A stretch of 64,000 nt of DNA from Micromonospora vinacea. Lineage in GTDB: Bacteria; Actinomycetota; Actinomycetes; Mycobacteriales; Micromonosporaceae. The stretch is taken from assembly GCF_015751785.1 (NCBI RefSeq), contig NZ_JADOTY010000001.1, forward strand, positions 6,572,001 through 6,636,000, given 5' to 3'. This document shows positions 50,134 through 58,784 of this stretch, piece by piece. The notes beneath the pieces were generated by a model, which saw only the letters and a program-made list of their open reading frames with translations, was not told the origin of the DNA and made no database searches. A program made the position numbers and the translations under genes. The stretch's first letter is position 1; each line of letters opens with the position of its first letter.

Positions 50134-52311
50134 TCAGTGCGCTGGTGTGGCCTCGGACTCCGTATGGCCGGCAGTGGTCGGCTCCGACCGGTCGGATCGG
50201 GTGGCGTCGCCGTGCCCCGGCCACCAGGCGGTGTGACCGAGGATCGCGGTGACCCCCGGGACGAGGAACAGGGACATGATGAACGCGGACAGCACGATTC
50301 CCACCGAGACCGCGAAGCCCATCTCGGTCAGGAACGACACCCCGGCGAACAGCATCGAGGTGAACGTACCGGCGAGGATCAGACCGGCGGCGGCCACCGA
50401 CGGTCCAGCGTGTTGGATCGCCAACGAGGCGGCGGTGCGCGGATCGTTGCCGGCTCGTGCCTCTTCGCGGAGCCGGGCGATCATGAGGATGTTGTAGTCG
50501 GTGCCGATCGCGACCACGAACAGGTACAGGATGATCGGCAGAGAGAATGACAGGCCCGACCGGCCGCCGATGCCCTGGAAGGCGAGGACGGTCGCGCCGA
50601 GCGTCGCCATGAAGCCGAGGCCGACCGCGATCATGAGGTACACCGGGGCGACGAGACTGCGCAGGAGCAGCCCCAGGATCACGGCGATCAGCACCCCGGC
50701 CACCGGGAAGATCACCCACAGGTCGCGGTTGTTCGCGTCGCGGATGTCGGCGAAGACCGAGCTGACGCCGCCGACCAGCGCGGTCGTTCCTGCCGGGGCC
50801 TGGTCGTGGGCTACCTGCCGAAGGTCGTCACCGGCCAGGTCGAGGGCCGCCGTCGAGTACGGGCTGGTGTTCAGCAGCAGGCTGATCTGGGCGACCGTGC
50901 CGTCCGAGCTGATGGCGGCAGGACTGCCGTCAGCGGCGGGCATCAGACTGCCGACCCCGGGCACCTGGGCCAATGACTGCGCGTACCCGGTGAGTGTCGC
51001 CGGGTCGAGACGCTGGCCGTTGTCGGCGCGGACGAAGACGGTGGTCGGATTGAGGGCTCCAGCGGGGAACCCGGTCTTCAGGTCATCCAGGGCGCGCGCC
51101 GACTCGGTGTTGGCGGGCAGCTGCGCGACCTGGTCGTAGTCGACCTTCAGGCCGAACACACCCAGCGCCAACGCGACCATGACGCCGCCCGAGGCGAGGG
51201 CGACCACGGCCGGCCGACGCCCGGTGAACCGGCCCAGGCGTTGAAAGACGCTGCCCCGAGGGGTGCGCTGCCACGACTTCGACGGCCAGAACACCTTGGG
51301 GCCGATGAGCGAAACGATGGCCGGCACCAGCGTGACCGCGGCGATCGCCATGACGACCACCCCGATGGCAAGGCCCGGGCCGAGACTCCGGAAGCCGCCG
51401 AACACCGCGAGCAGGAGTGCGCCGAACGCGATCACGATCGCCGCGGCAGCCGACGCGATGACCTCACCGACCCGGCTGACCGCGGTGGCGAGCGCGTTCT
51501 TCGGGTCGTCACCAGCGCGTAGCCGCTCCCGGTAGCGGAACAGCAGGAAGACGATGTAGTCGGTGCCGACGCCGTAGAGCACCACGGTGAGGATGGTCAG
51601 CAGTGACTGGTCCACCTGCATGCCGAAGGCCTTGACGAACAGGGTGATGACCGCACTCGACACCGCGGAGACCACGCCGACGACGACGACCGGCAGGAAG
51701 GCCGCGACCGGGCTGCGGTAGATGATGAGCAGGAGGCCGACGACCAGGGCCAGGGTCACGATGCTGACGACCAGCAGAGCGGTGTCGAAGGCGTCCTGGT
51801 TGTCGACGAGCAGGGCGACATCTCCGGTCACCGCGTACGACAGGCCCGAACCTTCCAGTGTGGATTTTGCCTTGTCGCGGATCGACACGACTGCGTCGCC
51901 GAGCACCGGGTCGGCGGGTGGGCCGGTGAGCGAGACGTTGACGAGCTGCACCAGTTTGTTCGGTGAGACGGCCTGCGGCCCGGTGACCGCGGCGCCGACC
52001 CGGTCGATGCCGGCACCCTGGAGAGTCTGGGCGAGTTGCCCGACCCGCTCGGTGTCGGCAGCGCCGAGCGGGTTCCCATCGGCGCGCTTGACGACGATGG
52101 TGGCGCTCGCCCCGTCGCCCTGGCCGAACGCGCGTTCCGCGACCTCCTGTGCCTGCACAGACTCGTAGCGGGACGGCAGGAAGCTGGCCTGATCGGTGCT
52201 GACCTGATCAGCGAGGGACGGCGCGAAGAAGGAGCCGACGAGCAGCACGAGCCATACCGCGATCACTTTCCATGGATTGAGGACGATGGCGCGTCCGAAT
52301 CTGGCGAACAT
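50134..52311 (-). CDS. MMPL/RND-family exporter
   Basis: 725 residues. Two repeats, each with an extracytoplasmic loop plus five to six helices; the conserved GTDY motifs occur in each (LYGVGTDYIVFLLFRYRE and VVAIGTDYNILMIARLRE). N-terminal MFARFGRAIVLNPWKVIAVW is standard for actinobacterial MMPL proteins, which export lipids or drugs with the proton gradient. The probable operator at 52384 lies ~75 bases upstream, but no regulator gene is adjacent. Confidence 0.93.
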   Translation of the reverse strand: MFARFGRAIVLNPWKVIAVWLVLLVGSFFAPSLADQVSTDQASFLPSRYESVQAQEVAERAFGQGDGASATIVVKRADGNPLGAADTERVGQLAQTLQGAGIDRVGAAVTGPQAVSPNKLVQLVNVSLTGPPADPVLGDAVVSIRDKAKSTLEGSGLSYAVTGDVALLVDNQDAFDTALLVVSIVTLALVVGLLLIIYRSPVAAFLPVVVVGVVSAVSSAVITLFVKAFGMQVDQSLLTILTVVLYGVGTDYIVFLLFRYRERLRAGDDPKNALATAVSRVGEVIASAAAAIVIAFGALLLAVFGGFRSLGPGLAIGVVVMAIAAVTLVPAIVSLIGPKVFWPSKSWQRTPRGSVFQRLGRFTGRRPAVVALASGGVMVALALGVFGLKVDYDQVAQLPANTESARALDDLKTGFPAGALNPTTVFVRADNGQRLDPATLTGYAQSLAQVPGVGSLMPAADGSPAAISSDGTVAQISLLLNTSPYSTAALDLAGDDLRQVAHDQAPAGTTALVGGVSSVFADIRDANNRDLWVIFPVAGVLIAVILGLLLRSLVAPVYLMIAVGLGFMATLGATVLAFQGIGGRSGLSFSLPIILYLFVVAIGTDYNILMIARLREEARAGNDPRTAASLAIQHAGPSVAAAGLILAGTFTSMLFAGVSFLTEMGFAVSVGIVLSAFIMSLFLVPGVTAILGHTAWWPGHGDATRSDRSEPTTAGHTESEATPAH

Positions 52312-52383
52312 GCGGGAGAACTCCTGTCATCGATGATGAGCTGCCGCGACGGTCACCCGTGACGGGCCGCCTACCAACCTCTT

Positions 52384-52404
52384 ATGGTGCCACTCTGGCA
52401 CCAT
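52384..52404. promoter_or_regulatory. Perfect palindrome upstream of the MMPL gene
   Basis: ATGGTGCCA-CTC-TGGCACCAT has perfect 9-base arms. It is followed by two direct TGGCTCAG repeats and a third TGGCACCA half-site before 52450. This looks like a PadR/TetR-type operator array controlling the exporter. Confidence 0.65.
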
Positions 52405-53055
52405 CTGGCTCAGGATGCAACCACCATGGCTCAGGGTGGCACCACCTCGGCACCCGCGATCACACCAGCAGCCGGTGCCCTCACCACAGCAGCGGTCAGC
52501 GGCGGAATGAGCCGAGAGCAATCCGGCACACCCGCGACCCGCGTCAATCTCCGCCTCACTGCTGGGCTCCACTTCGCACATTCTCCACACGAACATCTGC
52601 TCACGACGGCGAACTGCTTTCTCCGCCCATGAACTACCGCCGTCGGGCACCCGATTGCCGATTGGCCAGTCGTCACTATCGCCAGGCTCGCCCGACCGGC
52701 CGTAACGCGCCACCTCTCGCCCGCTCGGTCATCGCTGTGATCTGCGGTACGAGCAGCGGGGCCAGCCGGCCACCGAGACCGCTGCCGTAGCCGCCTTTCG
52801 CGCGATGATCAGATCGCCCGCCGTGGCCGTCCACCCGATGCCCGTCAATGTCTCCGGCTGTCCACAATCGAGGCGCCCACCGGAACGACCCGGTCTCACC
52901 GCCCGGGCCCCTGCGAATGGGGCGAGCAGCTCCATGGCCCGGGTCCTGGTCGACCACCCGGTACACGTAAGCGCCATCCACCGAATCCGCTGCACCTTTC
53001 GGGGTGGTCTCTTAGGCTGCCTGGGCGGGGCGCCCGTTCGACGAGGGCGTCGTAG
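52405..53055. other. Intergenic region without a supported gene
   Basis: About 650 bases. All frames give Arg/Pro/Ser-rich shadow-like translations with no recognisable domain. The first ~50 bases hold the extra half-sites of the MMPL operator region. The rest may be decayed sequence. Confidence 0.4.
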
Positions 53056-53148
53056 GTGGCGCTGTACCGGCTGGCCGGCGTGCTTCTCTCGGCGGCCTGG
53101 CTCTACCAGTACGTCAGTTGGCACAGGAGCTGCCGCAACGGTGCGTGA
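53056..53148 (+). CDS. Possible 30-residue membrane micropeptide
   Basis: GTG-started frame reading ALYRLAGVLLSAAWLYQYVS then WHRSCRNGA: one hydrophobic helix with a basic tail. Third positions are ~90% G/C. The GTG directly follows an in-frame TAG and has no ribosome site, so it could be a relic or chance. Confidence 0.25.
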   Translation: MALYRLAGVLLSAAWLYQYVSWHRSCRNGA

Positions 53149-53203
53149 CGCCCCCGGTTTTCGCCGTTCGGCGGCCGAGCCCGGCTACCGGTGAGGAGCA
53201 CCG

Positions 53204-54331
53204 ATGACCCAGAGCGAACAGCAACGCCCGGAGATCGTCGTGGGACTGGTGGCAACCCCACCGGACCAACCGGCCCGGGTGGCCGAGAGGCTCACTGCGG
53301 AGCTGGCCAGCGGGCTCACCGAGCGGGTGAGCGCGGATGTGCGGTGGATCGTCCGGGAAGGCTGGGGGGAGGTGGCGCCGCGCCGCGACGGGGGCGCCGA
53401 GGCCCTGCTCGACGATCTTGCCCAACGGCGCGCCGACGACCAGTGGGACGTCGCCATCTGCCTGACCGACCTGCCACTGCACGCCGAGCGGATGCCCCTG
53501 GTCGCGCAGACCTCCGCCCGGCGCCGAGTCGCGGTGGTGTCTCTGCCCGCGCTGGGACTGCACCAGCTGCGGGCAGCCAGCGCGGCTGTTCCGGATCTGG
53601 TGAGCGGGCTGCTGAGCGACGTCTCCGACCAGCGGGTGTCGTCAGCCGGCGGGGCACCGGCCGAGATGGCACGTCGGCTTCCCGCGGTCCACCGGGTGCT
53701 TAGCGAGGCCGACGCCGGCGAGCAGCGCTACGTCGCCTCGGGGCTCATCGGCCGGGCGCGGCTGTTGACCGGCATGGTCCGCGCCAACCGCCCCGGGCGC
53801 GCCCTGCTGGGCCTGTCCAAGCTGTTGGTCGGCGCGTTCGGCACGGCCGCCTTCGCGCTCACCACCGACACCATCTGGCAGATGGGCGATGCGCTCGGCG
53901 GCCTCCGGCTCAGCGTGATCATGCTGCTCGGGCTGGCCGCATTGGTGGCCTGGCTGATCGTCGCGCACGACCTGTGGGAGAAACCAGACCGTGACACGCC
54001 GGCTGAACTGGCTCGGCTGTTCAACCTGGGTACGATCCTCACCCTCACTCTGGCCACGGCGGTGTCCTACGTGGTGTTGTTCGTGGGAACGGTGCTCGTC
54101 GGGGCACTGCTGATCGACACATCCGTGCTGGAACAGATCTTGGAGCGGCCGGTCAGTTTTACCGACTATCTGACGCTCGCCTGGATCACCAGCTCGCTGG
54201 CCACCGTGGGCGGCGCGATCGGCTCCGGGCTGGAAAACGAGGAAACGGTCCGGGCTGCCGCTTACGGCTATCACCCCGAACCCGACGGCTGGCGGGACCA
54301 GAAGAACGGGCAGCCCCACAGCCGAAGATAA
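53204..54331 (+). CDS. Uncharacterised membrane protein
   Basis: 375 residues; ATG with GAGGAG upstream. The N-terminal ~190 residues are soluble with an alternating pattern (IVVGLVATPPDQPARVAERL, WDVAICLTDLPLHAE, VAVVSLPALG), then four to five membrane helices (LLVGAFGTAAFAL, LSVIMLLGLAALVAWLIV, GTILTLTLATAVSYVVLFVGT..., YLTLAWITSSLATVGGAIGSGL). I recall similar actinobacterial proteins only under unreliable names. No function assigned. Confidence 0.8.
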   Translation: MTQSEQQRPEIVVGLVATPPDQPARVAERLTAELASGLTERVSADVRWIVREGWGEVAPRRDGGAEALLDDLAQRRADDQWDVAICLTDLPLHAERMPLVAQTSARRRVAVVSLPALGLHQLRAASAAVPDLVSGLLSDVSDQRVSSAGGAPAEMARRLPAVHRVLSEADAGEQRYVASGLIGRARLLTGMVRANRPGRALLGLSKLLVGAFGTAAFALTTDTIWQMGDALGGLRLSVIMLLGLAALVAWLIVAHDLWEKPDRDTPAELARLFNLGTILTLTLATAVSYVVLFVGTVLVGALLIDTSVLEQILERPVSFTDYLTLAWITSSLATVGGAIGSGLENEETVRAAAYGYHPEPDGWRDQKNGQPHSRR

Positions 54332-54357
54332 GTAAGCGTAGGCCCGAGTCGCGACGA

Positions 54358-54432
54358 TCAGCTGGTGGGCTGGAAGACGGCCCGGACGCAGCCGTCAAGC
54401 TTCTGCTTGAACATCTCGTAGCCGCACGGAGC
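54358..54432 (-). pseudogene. C-terminal fragment of a zinc alcohol/formaldehyde dehydrogenase
   Basis: Minus-strand frame reads P-A-P-C-GYEMFKQKLDGCVRAVFQPTS and stops at 54358. The GYEMF...DGCV.AV..P ending is the C-terminus of glutathione-independent formaldehyde/alcohol dehydrogenases (FdhA-like). The preceding ~370 residues are absent; a pfpI-like fragment in opposite orientation replaces them. Confidence 0.6.
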
Positions 54433-54851
54433 AGGCGGGAGCCGAGGTTCACCTGATCTCGTTGCGATCCGGCGAGATCCAGTCGATGAACCAGGACATC
54501 GAACCCGCCAACCGCCACCGGGGGGATCGGACCGTGAACGACGTCAATGCGGCCGACTACGACGCCCTGTTGCTGCCGGGCGGGACGGTCAACCCCGACC
54601 GGCTCCGGATGAACCCGCAGGCCATGGACTTCGTCCGGGCGTTCTTGGAACAGCAGAAGCCGGTGGCGGCGATCTGCCACGGCCCCTGGTCCCTGGTCGA
54701 GACCGGCATGGTCAACGGCCGGGCCCTCACCTCATTCCCCAGCCTGCGCACCGACATCCGCAACGCTGGCGGGAACTGGGTCGACCAACAAGTGCAGGTC
54801 GACAATGGCCTCGTCACCAGCCGCAACCCCAGCGACCTTCCGGCCTTCTGC
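54426..54851 (+). pseudogene. DJ-1/PfpI (type 1 glutamine amidotransferase-like) gene fragment
   Basis: In-frame from TEQAGAEVHLISLRSGEI to NPSDLPAFC: about 142 residues of a PfpI protein, with the nucleophile elbow AAICHGPWSL and DYDALLLPGGTVNPDRLR. The first ~35 residues (beta-1 and the start) and the last ~10 (the helix after DLPAFC) are missing, and each end meets another broken gene. There is no start codon in a normal place. Confidence 0.75.
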
Positions 54852-55262
54852 CCTTCCCGCTTGAGGTCGATGCCGCTGTCATGGCGGTAATACAGCCGGG
54901 CGTACTTGAACGCAAAGACCGTATTCACCAGCGCCCACGCCAGGACCACCGCGACGACGCTGAGGATCACCAAAGTGACAGCCACCCTGTCCTGCTGGTT
55001 CGAGGCGCGGACGAGCGCCTCGGCCACGGCGGCGAGGCTGATGGCCGACGCGATCAGGATCGCGGCATCCGTGGAACGGGACTGCTGCTCCGCCTCGGCA
55101 AGCTGCTCCGTACGCCGTGGGCTCGCCGACCAGCAGACCCGCCACCCCTAGACGAGGACAGTGCCCGCCGCGATCGTCCAGATCACCAGCGGCGTCAACT
55201 CCGGTGCCCCGACCAGCGCGAGAGAAGGTGACAATCGGGTCGGCGCAGCCCTCGGTCATCCC
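54852..55262 (-). pseudogene. DUF1345 membrane-protein gene, truncated and with an internal stop
   Basis: The frame on the minus strand reads TRLSPSLALVGAPELTPLVI, then WTIAAGTVLV, a TAG at 55148-55150 where Trp is expected, then GWRVCWSASPRRTEQLAEAE..., AWALVNTVFAFKYARLYY and SGIDLKREG. These are DUF1345 features. The C-terminal membrane half is missing where the pfpI fragment begins. Confidence 0.65.
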
Positions 55263-55321
55263 GTACTACCGGGCGGACATGCGTTGCCACAGGCGCAGAT
55301 GTGAGCACCAGGCCCGCCCGT

Positions 55322-56332
55322 TCAGGGCTGATACTGAGCGCGGGTGCGGGGCAGCCACTGGGGATGGCATTCGCGCAGGTAGCCGACCAGTCCCTCGCGT
55401 AGGTCGCAGCGCAGGTCCCAGGCGCTGGCGCCGTCGGCGGCCGAGGCTTGCACCTGGATGACCACTGTCTGCGGGGTGGAATCGACCATCTGGAGCACCC
55501 ACTGGTGGCGATCCCACAGCGGTGAGGACTCGACCAGCCGGCGCGCCTCCCGGCGCAGGTCGTCCAGGTTGGCGGTGTGGTCGACATGAATCTGAATCTT
55601 GCCGACGACCCGGGACTCGTTCCGGGTCCAGTTCTGAAACGGCCGCTCGGTGAAGTACGTGGTCGGCAGGATGAGCATCCGCTCGTCCCATAGCCGGATC
55701 ACCACGTTGGTCAGCTTCACCTCCTCAACCCGGCCCCATTCGCCGTCGACCACCAGCACGTCCCCGACGTGCAGACCATCGGCGAAAGCGATCTGGACAC
55801 CGGCGAACGCGTTGCCGAGCGCGGTCCGCGCGGACAGACCGATCAACGCACCGACCACCCCCGCCGACGTCAATACGGAGACGCCGAAGAGGCGTACCGG
55901 CCGAAAGGTGATCAGGATCAGGCCGATCGCGACGATCGTGACCACGGCGACGGTGAGCCGCCGCACGGGGCGAATCTGCGTCCGGGCCCGCCGGACCCGC
56001 CGGCTGGCGATCGTGTCATCCCGGAGTCGACTGAACGCGACCGCCTCGGCGACGTGCAACGCCTTGATCACTAACCATGCCCCGGATAACACCAGAGCCA
56101 CAACGACGACGTGCCACAGATGGTCTTGCCACCCGGCCGGACCCAACGGCAGCGCGTAGTACAGCGTCCCAACCAGCAGGACCGTTGCCGCCGGGCGCCG
56201 GCAACCCTGCCGCAGCGGTTCCAGCAACCACTGGTAACGGCCATGGGCCACACGACGGACCAGCACGCCAAAGATCAGGTCCACGACCACCGCCGCGGCC
56301 AGCACGGCTACTACGATCAACGCGGTACGCAT
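55322..56332 (-). CDS. MscS-family mechanosensitive channel
   Basis: 336 residues. Three to four N-terminal helices, then the pore helix and beta domain: LTSAGVVGALIGLSARTALGNAFAGVQIAFADGLHVGDVLVVDGEWGRVEEVKLTNVVIR in pieces along residues ~150-215, and the C-terminal alpha/beta domain to 336. It opens on membrane tension to release osmolytes. Monocistronic; the gap upstream (56333-56591) holds its promoter. Confidence 0.92.
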   Translation of the reverse strand: MRTALIVVAVLAAAVVVDLIFGVLVRRVAHGRYQWLLEPLRQGCRRPAATVLLVGTLYYALPLGPAGWQDHLWHVVVVALVLSGAWLVIKALHVAEAVAFSRLRDDTIASRRVRRARTQIRPVRRLTVAVVTIVAIGLILITFRPVRLFGVSVLTSAGVVGALIGLSARTALGNAFAGVQIAFADGLHVGDVLVVDGEWGRVEEVKLTNVVIRLWDERMLILPTTYFTERPFQNWTRNESRVVGKIQIHVDHTANLDDLRREARRLVESSPLWDRHQWVLQMVDSTPQTVVIQVQASAADGASAWDLRCDLREGLVGYLRECHPQWLPRTRAQYQP

Positions 56333-56535
56333 CAGAGGCCGTTCACCGTAATCCCGACGCCAGCTTCCCCCGGCTCACTGCCCAGTCCACGTGCCCAGGG
56401 TGTCACCCCGTCCAGTGCCAGGGGCCAACATCGGCGAACAGCCGCCGACACGCCTGCGGTTTGAATACCGTGGTGATCACGATGGAAGCGGTCATGGAGA
56501 TCCCCGCAGTCACCGCTGGGTCGTCACCGCCGGCC

Positions 56536-56555
56536 GGACAGGACAGGACAGGACA
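56536..56555. repeat. Short tandem repeat (GGACA)x4
   Basis: Four perfect head-to-tail GGACA units in the 258-base gap between the MscS gene and the VOC gene. No gene is supported elsewhere in that gap. Confidence 0.7.
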
Positions 56556-56591
56556 GGTGATCTTGGCGCCTCAGCCGGCACGTGCGCGACG

Positions 56592-56984
56592 TCAGCTGGC
56601 TCCCAGCAGGTCCCACCGGTTGCCGGCGATGTCGAGGAAGACCGCGACCCGGCCATAGGGCTCGGTCCGCGGCTCCCGGACGAAGGTGACGTCGGCCTCG
56701 ACCATCCGCCGGTATGCGGCGTCGAAGTCGTCGACGCGGAGGAAGAACCCGACCCGGCCGGCTACCTGGTTACCGCTTGCGGCGCGTTGGTGTTCTCCGT
56801 CGGCGCGAGCGAGCAGGATCCCGGTCTGGGCACCCGGTGGCCGAACGACGACCCACCGCTTGGGTCGACCGTCATTGGTCAGCGATGGGGAGTCCTCGAC
56901 GAGGTCGAAGCCGAGTACCTCAGTGAAGAACGCGATCGCGGGGTCGTACTCGTCGACGATCAGGGCAACCAAATCGATCTGCAC
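56592..56984 (-). CDS. VOC-superfamily (glyoxalase/bleomycin-resistance-like) protein
   Basis: ~130 residues from GTG 56984 (VQIDLVALIVDEYDPAIAFF), the normal VOC start; the frame is open to 57047. Two beta-alpha-beta-beta-beta units: EVLGFDLVEDSP... with RWVVVRPPGAQTGILLA, and RVGFFLRVDDFDAAYRRM... with FLDIAGNRWDLL. Metal ligands are not certain. Such proteins are lyases, dioxygenases or antibiotic-binding proteins; function not predictable. Confidence 0.83.
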   Translation of the reverse strand: MQIDLVALIVDEYDPAIAFFTEVLGFDLVEDSPSLTNDGRPKRWVVVRPPGAQTGILLARADGEHQRAASGNQVAGRVGFFLRVDDFDAAYRRMVEADVTFVREPRTEPYGRVAVFLDIAGNRWDLLGAS

Positions 56985-57283
56985 CAAGGCAGCGTACGTG
57001 GGACCGGCCGCTCGCCAGCGCGCGTCTTCACCAGCCAATGCCATCACCGTCGGTGGCGTTGAATGCCGCCAGGATCAGGTGCCCTCTACTGGCGGCGGGT
57101 CAGGCTGGCGGATCATCTCGGAACAGATGCTCCTTCAAGCCTCGGCCGCCCCAGCGGGTCGCAAAACCTCGGTGGCGTCCGAGGCCGGTAAGCGCCCCAG
57201 AGCCTTCAAGCTGAAGGCTTCTGACCAGCATCGACTTGGGTCGCCATGCCGCTGCGAGTCCACTCTGGCAAGCTGTTCCAGTG

Positions 57284-58765
57284 ATGGTCGGTGATCTATT
57301 GGACGGCAGGTACCAGGTCGAGAGCCGTCTCGGTACTGGTGGCATGTCGGCCGTCTGGCGGGCGTGGGACCGGGTCCTCGAACGCGCGGTGGCCGTCAAG
57401 GTCCTGGCCGGCGCACAGGCTACCGCCCGAGGCGCACGACAACGCATCCAGGCAGAGGCCAGGGCCGCGGCCGGCCTCTGGCACCCACACGTGACGAGTG
57501 TGTACGACTATGGCGAGCACACCGATGCCGCCGGCCGCCAGGTCTCGTACGTGGTGATGGAACTGCTGCCCGGCCAGACCCTGTCTCAGCGACTTGCCGC
57601 CGGTCCGTTGCCGCCGGCCGCCGCGTTGCGGACGTGCGCGCAGGTCGCCGAGGCGCTTGCCGCCGCGCATGAACGCCATCTGGTGCACCGGGACATCAAG
57701 CCGTCCAACGTGATGCTGACACCGGCCGGTGTGAAGGTGGTCGATTTCGGCATCGCCACCACTGTCGGCCGGCCGGAGCTGGAGGCGGACGGCAAACTGT
57801 TGGGCACCGCGGCCTACCTCGCGCCCGAACGGCTCGCCGGTGGCACCGTCCTGCCTGCCTCCGACGTCTACGCGCTCGGGCTGTTGCTGTACCGCACGCT
57901 GACCAATGAGCTGCCGTGGTCGGTGGAGACCCCCACACAGATGTTGACCGCTCACGTGTACGTCGATCCGGCGCCGCTGCCTGACATCGAGGGAGTGTCA
58001 CCCGAGGTTCACCGCCTCCTCGACCGTTGCCTCGCCAGGGATCCCGCCGATCGGCCGGCCGCCGCGGAGGTGGCGACGGTCCTGCACGATTTGACCGATG
58101 ACGCCGAGCGGCCTGTGGAACAGGCGACGCAGCGGGTACCCGAGTCGGCACCGACTACCGCCGGTTCCTCTGCCAGTCGGCGGCGCCGCATCCCGAACGC
58201 CGTGTTGATCCCCGTTCTCGCGGCGACGGCACTGACCATTTCGCTCGTGCTCCCCCAGTTCGTACCTGTCGATGGCAGATCGGGCGGGGTCGCCACACGT
58301 GACGGTGCCAACCCGCCCGACGCCGCCTTCGATGCGTCAGCCACTGAGTCACCTGCACCGCTGCAGACGTCCGCGGGGCCTGCACCAGTCTCACGACCAA
58401 GCCGTACGCTGGCCGCTCCGGCTGGGCCGACCGCGAGAGCCGGTTCCTCGGCCGGCCCTGCCCCTGCGAGGTCACCGAGTGGCGAGCAACTGGCGGGGCC
58501 CTCCAGTGCCGCGCCGGCGCCAACCTCCCCCAGTCCAGGTACGCCCCTTCGGGCGCTCGGTGGCGTGGTGACTGTGCTCTGCACGGGCGATCAGGTTCGC
58601 GTTCTCAACGTCGATCCTGCCCCCGGCTACAGCCTCAGGGATTACCGCGCCGGGCCGGTCAAGGAGATCCAGGTGGTGCTGCTGTCCGCAGGCAACAAGA
58701 GCGAGATCAGGGCGCGGTGCGACGACGGCACACTATTGCCGAAGATAAAGGAGAGCCCGCGGTGA
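57284..58765 (+). CDS. Transmembrane Ser/Thr protein kinase (PknB-type)
   Basis: 493 residues. Kinase domain ~10-270: Gly loop GTGGMSAVW (18-26), K39 in AVAVKVL, HRDIKPSN (D137), DFGIATT (154-160), APERLAGG. One membrane helix ~303-325 (AVLIPVLAATALTISLVLP), then a Pro/Ala/Ser/Thr-rich extracytoplasmic linker and a small C-terminal domain with two Cys (VLCTGDQVRVL, IRARCDDGT) that may form a disulfide. No PASTA repeats. ATG 57284 is the start. The next genes are the FxsA/HExxH locus, but no operon is implied. Confidence 0.9.
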   Translation: MVGDLLDGRYQVESRLGTGGMSAVWRAWDRVLERAVAVKVLAGAQATARGARQRIQAEARAAAGLWHPHVTSVYDYGEHTDAAGRQVSYVVMELLPGQTLSQRLAAGPLPPAAALRTCAQVAEALAAAHERHLVHRDIKPSNVMLTPAGVKVVDFGIATTVGRPELEADGKLLGTAAYLAPERLAGGTVLPASDVYALGLLLYRTLTNELPWSVETPTQMLTAHVYVDPAPLPDIEGVSPEVHRLLDRCLARDPADRPAAAEVATVLHDLTDDAERPVEQATQRVPESAPTTAGSSASRRRRIPNAVLIPVLAATALTISLVLPQFVPVDGRSGGVATRDGANPPDAAFDASATESPAPLQTSAGPAPVSRPSRTLAAPAGPTARAGSSAGPAPARSPSGEQLAGPSSAAPAPTSPSPGTPLRALGGVVTVLCTGDQVRVLNVDPAPGYSLRDYRAGPVKEIQVVLLSAGNKSEIRARCDDGTLLPKIKESPR

Positions 58766-58784
58766 GCGGTTGACGCGCGCTCAC
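58762..58784. terminator. Small hairpin between convergent genes
   Basis: GTGAGCG at 58762 pairs with CGCTCAC ending at 58784, spanning the kinase stop and reaching the convergent hydrolase stop. It could end transcription both ways. No U-run. Confidence 0.35.
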
